Shown here: positions 30,854 to 39,272 of the stretch, piece by piece
Layout: the number at the start of each line of letters is the position of its first letter
Position numbering within the stretch: the first letter of the stretch is position 1
DNA from: Massilia cavernae
GTDB lineage: Bacteria > Pseudomonadota > Gammaproteobacteria > Burkholderiales > Burkholderiaceae_D
Assembly (NCBI RefSeq): GCF_003590855.1
Contig: NZ_QYUP01000127.1
Span: 1 to 64,000, forward strand
Direction: 5' to 3'
DNA length: 64,000 nucleotides
Program-made: the position numbers and the translations under genes
The notes under the pieces: generated by a model
Told to the model about the DNA's origin: nothing
Database searches by the model: none
Seen by the model: only the letters and a program-made list of their open reading frames with translations

Positions 30854-30868
30854 GCAAATGTCATTTGC
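30854..30868. promoter_or_regulatory. Palindrome upstream of cysT
   Basis: GCAAATG-T-CATTTGC is a perfect 7-bp inverted repeat with one central base, 74-88 bp before the cysT ATG, in an AT-richer patch. It is a plausible regulator site; the regulator is not identified. Confidence 0.35.
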
Positions 30869-30910
30869 ATAGACGATTCATGTCTGTGGCCCGTGCGCGC
30901 CAGCGCCGCC

Positions 30911-31684
30911 TCAGTAGATCAGCTTGGCGGCGACGCCGGTCAGGGTCATGGCCAGCAGGGCGCGCAGGAAGCGTTCCGGCACCGCGCGCGCTATCCAGGA
31001 GCCGAGCGTGATGCCCGGCACGGAGCCGATCAGCAGCGTGAACAGCAGGGTCCAGTTAATCGAGCCCAGCCACCAGTGGCCGACGGCGGCGATGGCGGTC
31101 AGGGGCACCGCGTAGGCGATGTCGGTGCCGGCCACTTCGGCCGAGCTGAGGCGTGGATAGAGCATGACCAGCAAGGTCGCGCCGATGGCCCCGGCGCCGA
31201 TCGAGGAAACCGTGACCAGGATGCCGAGCACGGCGCCGGACACGATGGTGGCGGTGGCCAGCGCCCTGCCCTTCAGCTGGCGTCCCGGCCTGGCGTTGAT
31301 CCACGCCAGCATCTTGCCCTTGAACAGCAAGGCGACGACGGTCAGCAGGACCGATCCGGCGATCGAGTAGCGGATGAGCTGGCCCATCTCGGGGGTCAGG
31401 GTGCCGAAGTACTTGAGGCCGGCCGTGGCCACCAGTGCGGCGGGCAAGGCGCCGATGCACAGCAGCTTGACGATGTCCCAGTGGACAGTGCCGCGCAGGC
31501 GGTGGGTGAAGGTGCCGAAGCCCTTGGTGATGGAGGCGAAAGCGAGGTCGGTGCCGACCGCGACCGACGGCGGCACGCCGAACAGCAGGGTCAGGAGCGG
31601 CGTCATCAGCGAACCGCCGCCAACGCCGGTCATCCCGACCAGCAGGCCGACCGCAAAGCCGGAAATTACGTATGTCAGCAACAT
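30911..31684 (-). CDS. Sulfite exporter TauE/SafE family permease
   Basis: The 257-residue product has eight or so hydrophobic helices in two repeats, each starting with a glycine-rich turn: GLLVGMTGVGGGSLMTPLL near residues 13-31 and ILVTVSSIGAGAIGATLLVMLYP near 155-177. The family moves sulfite, sulfoacetate or similar organosulfur anions. Its position directly upstream of the sulfate importer genes, in the same orientation with a 130-bp gap, supports a sulfur role, although separate promoters are likely. Confidence 0.88.
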   Translation of the reverse strand: MLLTYVISGFAVGLLVGMTGVGGGSLMTPLLTLLFGVPPSVAVGTDLAFASITKGFGTFTHRLRGTVHWDIVKLLCIGALPAALVATAGLKYFGTLTPEMGQLIRYSIAGSVLLTVVALLFKGKMLAWINARPGRQLKGRALATATIVSGAVLGILVTVSSIGAGAIGATLLVMLYPRLSSAEVAGTDIAYAVPLTAIAAVGHWWLGSINWTLLFTLLIGSVPGITLGSWIARAVPERFLRALLAMTLTGVAAKLIY

Positions 31685-31821
31685 GGAGAGCCCCTAGAGT
31701 GACGTCCAGCTTAAAGGGGCTCAGCCGTAATCCAAACAACAGCTTCCTCATTTACTTATGCGGGTTTGGGGCGGAGTTGCCTGGCGGCACTACGAAACCG
31801 AAGGCCGCCAGTTGCGCAGAT

Positions 31822-32460
31822 TTACTTGTTCGGCTGCGGCGTGATACGCAAATACGGCTTCGGCGCCTTGAACCCCTTCGGATACTTCTGCTTGATGACC
31901 TCCGGATCCTGCACGGTCAGCGGAATGATCACGTCATCGCCATCCTGCCAGTTGCCCGGCGTCGCCACCGCATGGCTGTCGGTCAGCTGCAGTGCGTCGA
32001 TCACGCGCAGCACCTCGTCGAAGTTGCGCCCCGTGCTCATCGGGTAGGTGATCGACAGGCGCACCTTCTTGTTCGGGTCGATCACGAACAGCGAGCGCAC
32101 GGTCGCGGTGGCCGACATCTCGGGATGGATCATGTCGTACAGCGTGGACACCTTGCGGTCGGCGTCGGCAATGATCGGGAACCCGACCACCGTTTGCTGG
32201 GTCTCTTCGATATCCTTGATCCAGGTGTTGTGCGACTCGGCCGCGTCGACCGACAGCGCGATCGCCTTGACGTTGCGCTTGTCAAACTCCGGCTTGAGCT
32301 TCGCCGTCAGCCCCAGCTCGGTGGTGCAGACCGGCGTGAAATCGGCCGGATGCGAGAACAGGACCGACCACGAATCGCCAGCCCACTCATGGAAACGGAT
32401 CTTGCCGATCGAGGAATCCTGTTCGAAATCAGGTGCGGTATCGCCCAAGCGTAAAGTCAT
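31822..32460 (-). CDS. 1-Cys peroxiredoxin (Prx6 type)
   Basis: The 212-residue thiol peroxidase has peroxidatic C45 in SHPADFTPVCTTELG. The long C-terminal domain (VATPGNWQDGDDVIIPLTV ... PKGFKAPKPYLRITP) defines the Prx6/1-Cys group. It reduces peroxides in the cytoplasm. Two in-frame ATGs exist. The one at 32460 has GGAG 6 nt upstream and yields the family start MTLRLGDTAPDF, whereas the ATG at 32475 has no ribosome site. Confidence 0.95.
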   Translation of the reverse strand: MTLRLGDTAPDFEQDSSIGKIRFHEWAGDSWSVLFSHPADFTPVCTTELGLTAKLKPEFDKRNVKAIALSVDAAESHNTWIKDIEETQQTVVGFPIIADADRKVSTLYDMIHPEMSATATVRSLFVIDPNKKVRLSITYPMSTGRNFDEVLRVIDALQLTDSHAVATPGNWQDGDDVIIPLTVQDPEVIKQKYPKGFKAPKPYLRITPQPNK

Positions 32461-32466
32461 CGTAAA

Positions 32467-32470
32467 CTCC
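32467..32470 (-). promoter_or_regulatory. Ribosome site deciding the peroxiredoxin start
   Basis: GGAG on the minus strand lies 6 nt before the ATG at 32460 and inside the longer alternative frame, favouring the shorter protein. Confidence 0.6.
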
Positions 32471-32553
32471 GTCATGGAAAAGTTAAGGGGAAATCAATAA
32501 TAGCAAGAATGCCAGCAAGGCATTGTGCGACGACCCGATTTTCCCAGAACCTG

Positions 32554-32940
32554 TCAATAGAAGCGGTTGAACAACACGACGATCCACGATATGGCGGCGA
32601 TGGCCATGGCGACCGCGACTGCGGCGCTGCCGAGGTCCTTGGCGTTCTTCGACAGCGGGTGGCGTTCCAGCGAAATGCGGTCGATCACCGCTTCGATGGC
32701 GGAATTGATGAGTTCGACGGTGAGCACGAACAGCATGACGGCGATCAGGAAAGCCTTCTGGAACGCCGAGATCGGCAACAGCAGCGCGGCGATGGTGCCG
32801 ATGATAACCACCACCACTTCCTGGCGGAAGGCGTGCTCGTGTCGCCATGCGGTGCGGAAACCGTCCATCGTGTTGCGCACGGCGCCGCTGATGCGGCCGA
32901 GGCCGCCCTTGCTCTTGAATTCGCTAACCGGTTGTTCCAT
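32554..32940 (-). CDS. dgkA: Diacylglycerol kinase (prokaryotic DgkA type)
   Basis: The 128-residue integral membrane kinase has three helices (about residues 42-60, 62-78 and 105-124). The family signatures RHEHAFRQE and ELINSAIEAVIDRIS contain the acidic active-site residues. DgkA phosphorylates diacylglycerol released by periplasmic glucan and LPS modification, returning it to phospholipid synthesis. It is divergent from the IclR gene. Confidence 0.95.
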   Translation of the reverse strand: MEQPVSEFKSKGGLGRISGAVRNTMDGFRTAWRHEHAFRQEVVVVIIGTIAALLLPISAFQKAFLIAVMLFVLTVELINSAIEAVIDRISLERHPLSKNAKDLGSAAVAVAMAIAAISWIVVLFNRFY

Positions 32941-33056
32941 GGAGTGTTTTCAAAGAATCATGTAGTACACCATTATGCCCCGCGCGGCGCAAAATATACA
33001 TCGCCAGCCGCACAACATTATGGACGCGCTTCGTTGCCTTATCGTTTCACGATATG

Positions 33057-33078
33057 GTATAAAGTGTTTAACTTATAC
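33057..33078. promoter_or_regulatory. Candidate operator/promoter of the IclR-family gene
   Basis: GTATAA and TTATAC form inverted 6-bp arms with a 10-bp centre, overlapping a TATAAA-like -10 18 bp before the iclR ATG. Just upstream lies ATCGT-TTC-ACGAT. IclR proteins commonly repress their own promoter, so this is a plausible autoregulatory site. Confidence 0.4.
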
Positions 33079-33095
33079 TGCACCGCACCAACCAC

Positions 33096-33878
33096 ATGAT
33101 GAAAATGGAATCAGTCGAACCCGCAAAAACATCGATCCAGGTCATCGAACGCATGGTGGCACTGCTCGACGCCCTGGCCACCTATGCCGACCCGGTCAGC
33201 CTGAAGGAGTTGTCGAAGGTCTCCGGGCTGCACCCTTCCACCGCGCACCGCATCCTGAACGACATGGTAGTCACGCGCTTCGTCGACCGGGTCGAACCCG
33301 GCACCTACCGCCTCGGCATGCGCCTGCTGGAACTGGGCAATGTGGTCAAGAGCCGCCTGTCTGTGCGGGAGGCGGCGCTGGACTTCATGCGCGCACTGCA
33401 CAAGAAAACCCAGCAGACCATCAACCTGTCGGTCCGCCAGGGCGACGAGATCGTCTACATCGACCGCGCTTTTTCCGAGCGTTCCGGCATGCAGGTGGTG
33501 CGTGCGATCGGCGGGCGCGGCCCGCTGCACCTGACCTCGACCGGCAAGCTGTTCCTGTCGGTGGACGAACCGAAAGCCATCCGCGCCTATGCGACGCGCA
33601 CCGGCCTGGCCGGCCACAACAAGAATTCGATCACCGACCTCGCCAGGCTCGAACGCGAGCTGAGCCTGGTGCGCGCACGCGGCTACGCGCGCGACAACGA
33701 AGAGCTGGAACTGGGTGTGCGCTGCATGGCGGCCGGCATCCATGACGATTCCGGCAAGCTGGTGGCGGGTCTGTCGATCTCGGCGCCGGCCGACCGCCTG
33801 CAGGAAGAATGGCTCGAGGACCTGGTGACGACCGCCAGCCAGATTTCGGCGACGCTGGGCTACACGCCAGTGCGCTGA
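33096..33878 (+). CDS. IclR-family transcriptional regulator
   Basis: The 260-residue product has an N-terminal winged helix-turn-helix (SLKELSKVSGLHPSTAHRILNDMV, about residues 35-58) and a C-terminal ligand-binding IclR domain with GRGPLHLTSTGKLFLS and the ELELGVRCMAAGIHD segment. These regulators sense small carboxylates or aromatic catabolites. No catabolic cluster is adjacent, so the ligand is unknown. It is divergent from dgkA. Confidence 0.93.
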   Translation: MMKMESVEPAKTSIQVIERMVALLDALATYADPVSLKELSKVSGLHPSTAHRILNDMVVTRFVDRVEPGTYRLGMRLLELGNVVKSRLSVREAALDFMRALHKKTQQTINLSVRQGDEIVYIDRAFSERSGMQVVRAIGGRGPLHLTSTGKLFLSVDEPKAIRAYATRTGLAGHNKNSITDLARLERELSLVRARGYARDNEELELGVRCMAAGIHDDSGKLVAGLSISAPADRLQEEWLEDLVTTASQISATLGYTPVR

Positions 33879-33891
33879 ATTCAGGGAAATT

Positions 33892-34968
33892 CTAGGACAG
33901 GCCGGGCGGCTTGAGCGCTTCAAGCCAGCGCCGCATGCGTCCCGCGTCCGCGGTGCGCGACTGCTTGCCCTTGGAATCGAGGAACACCATGATCACGGCG
34001 CGGCCCTGGATGATCGTCTGCATCACCAGGCAGCGCCCTGCTTCGTTGATGAAGCCGGTTTTCTGCAGGCCGATGTCCCAGTCGGGGAGCGAGACCAGCT
34101 TGTTGGTATTGCGGTACTGCACAGGGCGGCCGCTTGCGGCCACGACCGAACCCGGGTCGGTCGAGAACTCGCGCAACAGCGGCTGCTGGTGCGCGACCAT
34201 GACCAGCTTGGCCAGGTCGCGTGCGCTTGCCACGTTGCGGCTCGACAGTCCGCTCGAATCGACATAGTGAGTGTCGCTCATGCCCAGTTCATGGGCCTTC
34301 TCATTCATCTTTGCAACAAAGCCGTGGATGCCGCCCGGATAGTTACGGCCCAGTGCGGCGGCGGCGCGGTTTTCCGAGCTCATCAGCGCAATGTGCAGCA
34401 GCTCGCGGCGGCTCAGGCGCGCACCCACGCGCAGGCGCGAGGTAGTGAACTTTTCGCGGTCGACGTCGTCATCGGTGATCGTCAGCATCTCGTCCATGTC
34501 CTGCTGCGCTTCAACGACAATCAAGCCCGTCATCAGCTTGGTGATCGAGGCGATCGGCAGGGCGACGTTGGCGTTCTTTTCGAACAGCACTTCGGAATTG
34601 GTCTGGTCGAGCACCAGTGCGACGCTGGAAGCGAGGGCGAGCGGATCGCGGGTGAGGTTGAGGCCGGCCTTGTCGCCCGCGGTCATCGAACGGATGACGG
34701 GCGCGGCGGTGTATACGCGCTGGTGCACCACCTTGCGCTTGCCGTTTTTCAATGTGATCACGCGGCGCACAACGCTGCCGCGGCTGCTGACCGTGACCCG
34801 TTTGGATACCGCTTCCTTGCGCTTGTAGCGTTGCTTTTTGGCGGCGCTCTTCTTGACCGTAGATTTTTTGACAATCGTGGAGCCGCCGCGCTGCTCGACC
34901 TTGGCCGCCTCGGCGGGGGTCAGCACGAATAGCAGGGAGATAAATGCACCCAACGCTAACTTGAACAT
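33892..34968 (-). CDS. pbpG: Low-molecular-weight penicillin-binding protein (D-alanyl-D-alanine endopeptidase/carboxypeptidase)
   Basis: The 358-residue product has a signal peptide (residues 1-21, ending AEAA) and a Lys/Arg-rich linker (about residues 30-80). The serine peptidase S11 domain has all active-site motifs: SITK near residue 141, SSEN near 198 and KTG near 307 (QKTGF). It trims or hydrolyses peptidoglycan peptides in the periplasm. The very basic linker, with VKKSTVKKSAAKKQRYKRKE, is typical of beta-proteobacterial PbpG-like proteins and may bind the cell wall. Confidence 0.93.
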   Translation of the reverse strand: MFKLALGAFISLLFVLTPAEAAKVEQRGGSTIVKKSTVKKSAAKKQRYKRKEAVSKRVTVSSRGSVVRRVITLKNGKRKVVHQRVYTAAPVIRSMTAGDKAGLNLTRDPLALASSVALVLDQTNSEVLFEKNANVALPIASITKLMTGLIVVEAQQDMDEMLTITDDDVDREKFTTSRLRVGARLSRRELLHIALMSSENRAAAALGRNYPGGIHGFVAKMNEKAHELGMSDTHYVDSSGLSSRNVASARDLAKLVMVAHQQPLLREFSTDPGSVVAASGRPVQYRNTNKLVSLPDWDIGLQKTGFINEAGRCLVMQTIIQGRAVIMVFLDSKGKQSRTADAGRMRRWLEALKPPGLS

Positions 34969-35008
34969 CTGGAATTCCTATGAAGCTCTCGGATTTACTT
35001 CTAGTTGC

Positions 35009-35036
35009 AGTGTAGCAAGGCACTCGGCAATCACAA
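35009..35036 (-). promoter_or_regulatory. Candidate promoter of the PBP gene
   Basis: On the minus strand TTGTGA (35031-35036) and TACACT (35009-35014) are separated by 16 bp, about 40 bp before the ATG at 34968. Confidence 0.45.
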
Positions 35037-35122
35037 GCAATTTAACATTTCTCGAAAGCATGGTGCAATAGTGCAAGGCGTGTGCGCAACAATTTTCTGC
35101 CCGCTGACGACAGTATACGCCT

Positions 35123-35818
35123 TTACTCCAAAAACCGGGTAAAGCCCGAGACTGGCTCGCGCTCTGTAACAAGGCTGTTTTCAATCTTGCCAGGGTCGGC
35201 AAAACCGAGCGCCATGCCGCACACGACCATCTCTGTTCCAGGCAGCCCAAGCTGTTCCGCGATGATGCGGTGGAACTGGGTGAAAGCTGCCTGCGGGCAA
35301 GTGTCGAGCCCGCGTCCGCGCGCGGCCACCATGATGTTCTCCAGGAACATCCCGTAGTCCAGCCATGAGCCCTGCTCCATCACGCGGTCGATGGTAAAGA
35401 TCAGACCAACGGGAGCGTCAAAAAATCTGTAGTTGCGCGCATGCTGCGCGGCCATGCCCGCCTTGTTGTCGCGGCTCAGGCCGAGCAGCGCATACAGGTC
35501 CCAGCCCACCTTGCGGCGGCGGTCGATGTAGGGCGACACCCATTCGCGCGGGTAATAGGTGTACTCTTCGCTGTGCTTGCCGGCGGCCGCAGGATCGGCG
35601 TAGGCGTCCGTGATGGCATCCGACAGGCGTTCCCTGGCGGCGCCGGTCAGCACATACACTTTCCACGGCTGGGTATTGGTGCCCGACGGCGCGCGCGCGG
35701 ACACCTCCAGGATGCGTTCGATGTCCTCGCGCGCGACCGGTTTCGGCAGGAAGGCGCGGATCGAACGGCGCGACGCGATGGCCGCGTCCACCATTTCCTG
35801 TTGCTTGCTTGAAATCAT
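35123..35818 (-). CDS. Nitroreductase-family protein
   Basis: The 231-residue flavoprotein has the FMN-binding blocks RRSIRAFLPKPV near residues 17-28, SARAPSGTNTQPWKVYVL near 40-57 and LGFADPG near the C-terminus. It reduces nitro compounds or quinones with NAD(P)H; the physiological substrate is unknown. AGGAGGAGC directly precedes the ATG at 35818, settling the start within a longer open frame. It lies 8 nt downstream of the EamA-family transporter, so they form an operon. Confidence 0.9.
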   Translation of the reverse strand: MISSKQQEMVDAAIASRRSIRAFLPKPVAREDIERILEVSARAPSGTNTQPWKVYVLTGAARERLSDAITDAYADPAAAGKHSEEYTYYPREWVSPYIDRRRKVGWDLYALLGLSRDNKAGMAAQHARNYRFFDAPVGLIFTIDRVMEQGSWLDYGMFLENIMVAARGRGLDTCPQAAFTQFHRIIAEQLGLPGTEMVVCGMALGFADPGKIENSLVTEREPVSGFTRFLE

Positions 35819-35826
35819 TGCTCCTC

Positions 35827-36732
35827 CTATTTTTTGACAACGCATATCACGCCGAGAACGGCCACCATCATGCCGGCCACGCCGGCCAGGCCTAGCGCCT
35901 CGCCGAACACCGCCCACGCCATCAGCGCGGTGGTCGGCGGGGTCAGGTACAGCAGGCTGGTCACCGAGGTCGCTTCGTTGCGGCTCAACAGCTTGAATAG
36001 CAGGAAAATGGCGCCGATGGACAGCGCAAGCGAGGACCACAGCAGCGAACCGACGAATTCAGGCGTCCATTTTACTGTGGCAATACCCGGACCGAGATCT
36101 TCGAACAGCACTGCCAGCGGCAACAGCACCGCCACCGTCGCCGCGAACTGCACCGCGGTCCCGGTACGCAGGTCGAACCGCGGGCAGAAATGGCGCTGGT
36201 ACATGGTGCCGGCCGTGATCGACAGCAGTGCCAGCAGGCAGAAACCGATCGCCAGCGGCGACAGGCCCGACAGGTTGATTTTCGAATATACGACCAGGCC
36301 GACGCCGGCCAGGCCAAGGGCCAGCCCCAGCCATTGGCGCGGCTTGACCGACTCGCCGATCAGGGGCGCGGCGGCGGCGGTCAGGATGGGCTGGAGGCCG
36401 ACGATCAGCGCCGACAGCCCGGCCGGCATGCCGAGCTTGATCGCGCACCAGACGCCGCCAAGGTAGCCGGCCTGCAGCAGCACGCCGGCGACGGCAAGGT
36501 GGCCGATGTTGCCGCTCGGCCAAGGCGCGCGCGCAAGGACAACCCATGGAAGCAGCAGTAGCAGCACGAGCACACAGCGCAGCAGCAGGAAGGTCAGGGG
36601 CGGCGCATACGGCAGGCCGAACTTGGCAACGATGAATCCCGTGCTCCACAGAAAGACGAAAAAGACAGGGAGTGGGGACAACCACGCCGCAGTGTGGCGC
36701 GGCGCAACATTATTTACGTCGATGTTTGACAT
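35827..36732 (-). CDS. DMT-superfamily (EamA) transporter
   Basis: The 301-residue protein has ten predicted helices in two EamA repeats: FVFLWSTGFIVAKFGLPYAPPLTFLLLRC at the start, and SLLYLTPPTTALMAWAVFGEALGLAG near residues 255-280. The substrate is unknown. It is the first gene of a two-gene unit with the nitroreductase and is oriented away from the phasin gene. Confidence 0.9.
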   Translation of the reverse strand: MSNIDVNNVAPRHTAAWLSPLPVFFVFLWSTGFIVAKFGLPYAPPLTFLLLRCVLVLLLLLPWVVLARAPWPSGNIGHLAVAGVLLQAGYLGGVWCAIKLGMPAGLSALIVGLQPILTAAAAPLIGESVKPRQWLGLALGLAGVGLVVYSKINLSGLSPLAIGFCLLALLSITAGTMYQRHFCPRFDLRTGTAVQFAATVAVLLPLAVLFEDLGPGIATVKWTPEFVGSLLWSSLALSIGAIFLLFKLLSRNEATSVTSLLYLTPPTTALMAWAVFGEALGLAGVAGMMVAVLGVICVVKK

Positions 36733-36917
36733 GGATCAATACGCATGGGCTAGCAAAATGGCCGATGCGCCACGTCAGCGGGGCTAAAGCGCAAGAAACC
36801 GAGTCTAGCATGCCCCGCATTTCAGCATTGAAGGTGGTCATTTCTCCTATGAAACTGGAGTTTTCACCGACTTCCACTACCCTTTGTGCATATCGAAAAG
36901 TTGCATAGAGGCTATCA

Positions 36918-36932
36918 TGTTGCGCCGCACAA
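36918..36932 (+). promoter_or_regulatory. Operator-like repeat 1 at the phasin promoter
   Basis: TGTTGCGCCGCACAA recurs with one mismatch at 36974-36988. It sits just upstream of the -35 box. PhaR, the usual repressor of phasin genes, binds GC/TGC-type sites in this position in other bacteria, so a PhaR site is inferred. Confidence 0.5.
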
Positions 36933-36939
36933 GAATGTC

Positions 36940-36967
36940 TTGACTTGTCATTTGATTTCATTAAAAT
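36940..36967 (+). promoter_or_regulatory. Promoter of the phasin gene
   Basis: TTGACT (36940-36945) and TAAAAT (36962-36967) are 16 bp apart, giving a start near 36975 and a leader of about 97 nt. Confidence 0.6.
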
Positions 36968-36972
36968 ATGAA

Positions 36973-36996
36973 TTGTTGCGACGCACAATGCAACAA
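36973..36996 (+). promoter_or_regulatory. Operator-like repeat 2 over the phasin start site
   Basis: TTGTTGC (36973-36979) and GCAACAA (36990-36996) are inverted arms; within them TGTTGCGACGCACAA repeats site 1. It covers the predicted transcription start, an ideal place for a repressor. Confidence 0.5.
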
Positions 36997-37071
36997 CGAA
37001 TAACGAGTCTGCTTCACCGGTCAATCCAGCAACATTAATCGACAAAATCACCACACATCTGGAGAACACAT

Positions 37072-37638
37072 ATGTTTGCATTCCCTGAGCAGTTTTCGAA
37101 CGCTACCAAAGCCAACCTGGATGCCCAATTCGCGATGCTGACTTCCCTGACCTCGAAAGCATTCGAAGGCATGGAAAAGCTGGTTGAACTGAACATCACC
37201 GCCGCCAAGGCAACGCTGGAAGAGTCCGCGCAGACCGCCAAGCAGCTGCTGTCGGCAAAAGATCCACAAGAATTCTTCTCGCTGTCCGCAGCACAAGCCC
37301 AGCCAGCCGCAGAGAAAGCGATTTCCTACGGCCGCCAGGTGGCAGCGATCGCTTCGGGCGCACAGGCTGAGTTCAGCCGCGCTGCCGAAGAGCAAATCGC
37401 CGAAACCAACCGCAAGGTCATCTCGCTGGTTGACGAAGTCACCCGCAACGCGCCAGCTGGTTCGGAAAACGCTGTTGCCGCATTCAAGGCTGGCCTGAGC
37501 AACGCCAACGCCGGCTACGAGCAGTTCAGCAAGACCGCCAAGCAGGCAGTTGAAGTGGTGGAAGCCAACGTCAACGCAGCAGTGAACCAGTTCTCGCAAG
37601 TTGCGGAAAAGGTTGCAGCACGCGCCGGCGCTAAGTAA
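37072..37638 (+). CDS. phaP: Phasin (polyhydroxyalkanoate granule protein)
   Basis: The 188-residue, almost entirely helical protein has no signal peptide and begins [20 protein letters not shown], as beta-proteobacterial phasins do. The Phasin_2 domain covers about residues 8-110 and an Ala-rich coiled segment follows. Phasins coat PHB granules and control their size and number. It is monocistronic, with its own promoter, operator-like repeats and terminator. No PHB synthase gene lies in the window. Confidence 0.95.
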   Translation: MFAFPEQFSNATKANLDAQFAMLTSLTSKAFEGMEKLVELNITAAKATLEESAQTAKQLLSAKDPQEFFSLSAAQAQPAAEKAISYGRQVAAIASGAQAEFSRAAEEQIAETNRKVISLVDEVTRNAPAGSENAVAAFKAGLSNANAGYEQFSKTAKQAVEVVEANVNAAVNQFSQVAEKVAARAGAK

Positions 37639-37670
37639 TTCGATGTAAAAGCCGGTGACGGCTTGAAGTG

Positions 37671-37704
37671 AAAAATGCCTCGCGATGCGAGGCATTTTTG
37701 TTTT
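37671..37704 (+). terminator. Intrinsic terminator after phasin
   Basis: A perfect 13-bp stem (AAAAATGCCTCGC with GCGAGGCATTTTT) with a GAT loop is followed by GTTTT, 32 nt after the stop. Confidence 0.85.
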
Positions 37705-37754
37705 GTACGGCGTATCCGCCCTAACGGTCACGGCAGGGCGAACGGCTGGATTCC

Positions 37755-38477
<723 letters not shown>

Positions 38478-38478
38478 G

Positions 38479-39249
38479 TTAGTGGGCCGTTCCCAGGTAG
38501 GCTGCAATCACAGCCGGATTTTGTTGAATTTCGGCCGGCAGGCCTTCCGCGATGGGCTTGCCGTACTCGAGCACGGTAATGCGGTCGCACAGGCCCATCA
38601 TCAATTTCACGTCGTGCTCGATCAGCAGCACGGTCTTGCCTTCGTTCTTGATCTTGACCAGCAGCTCGCGCAGCGCCAGCTTCTCGGTCGCGTTCATGCC
38701 CGCCGCCGGTTCGTCCAGCGCCAGCAGTTTCGGGTCGGTCGCCAGTGCGCGCGCGATCTCCAGGCGGCGCTGGTCGCCGTAGGACAGGAACTTCGAGGTG
38801 CGCTTGGCGAACTCGCCGATGCCGACGAAGTCCAGCAGCTCCTGCGCGCGGCGGCGGATCATCGCCTCTTCCTGGCGCGCGGCCTTGTGGCGGAAGACCG
38901 CGCCGAACACGCCCTGGTGGGTGCGCACGTGGCAGCCGACCATGACGTTCTCCAGCGCGGTCATCTCGCCGAACAGGCGGATGTTCTGGAAGGTGCGGGC
39001 GATGCCGGCCTTGGCCACTTCGTGCGGGGCCGACGGCGAATACGGCTTGCCGGCCAGCTCGAAGGTGCCCGTGTCCGGCTGGTACAGGCCGGTGATCACG
39101 TTGAAGAAGGTGGTCTTGCCGGCGCCGTTAGGGCCGATCAGGCCGTAGATCTGGCCTTCCATGATCTTGATGCCGACGTCGGTCAGCGCCTGCAGGCCGC
39201 CGAAGCGCTTGTTCACGCCGGCAATGTTCAGAAGAATCTTGTCGCTCAT
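38479..39249 (-). CDS. livG: Branched-chain amino-acid ABC transporter ATPase LivG
   Basis: The 256-residue ABC ATPase has Walker A GPNGAGKTT near residues 39-47 and the LivG-specific KAGIARTFQNIRLFGEMTALENVMVG segment. The signature region is LSYGDQRRLEIARALA and Walker B LLALDEPAAGMN; the tail PAVIAAYLG is typical. The start is the ATG at 39249, as the long upstream frame overlaps livM. It forms a heterodimer with LivF. Confidence 0.94.
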   Translation of the reverse strand: MSDKILLNIAGVNKRFGGLQALTDVGIKIMEGQIYGLIGPNGAGKTTFFNVITGLYQPDTGTFELAGKPYSPSAPHEVAKAGIARTFQNIRLFGEMTALENVMVGCHVRTHQGVFGAVFRHKAARQEEAMIRRRAQELLDFVGIGEFAKRTSKFLSYGDQRRLEIARALATDPKLLALDEPAAGMNATEKLALRELLVKIKNEGKTVLLIEHDVKLMMGLCDRITVLEYGKPIAEGLPAEIQQNPAVIAAYLGTAH

Positions 39250-39272
39250 TTCTGGTCTTCCTTGCTTGGCGC

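Larger units (their letters stand above)
36733..37071. other. Intergenic control region between EamA and phasin genes
   Basis: Some 340 bp of AT-rich DNA between divergent genes contain the phasin promoter and two operator-like repeats (separate entries). No open frame with a credible ribosome site was found. Confidence 0.6.
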
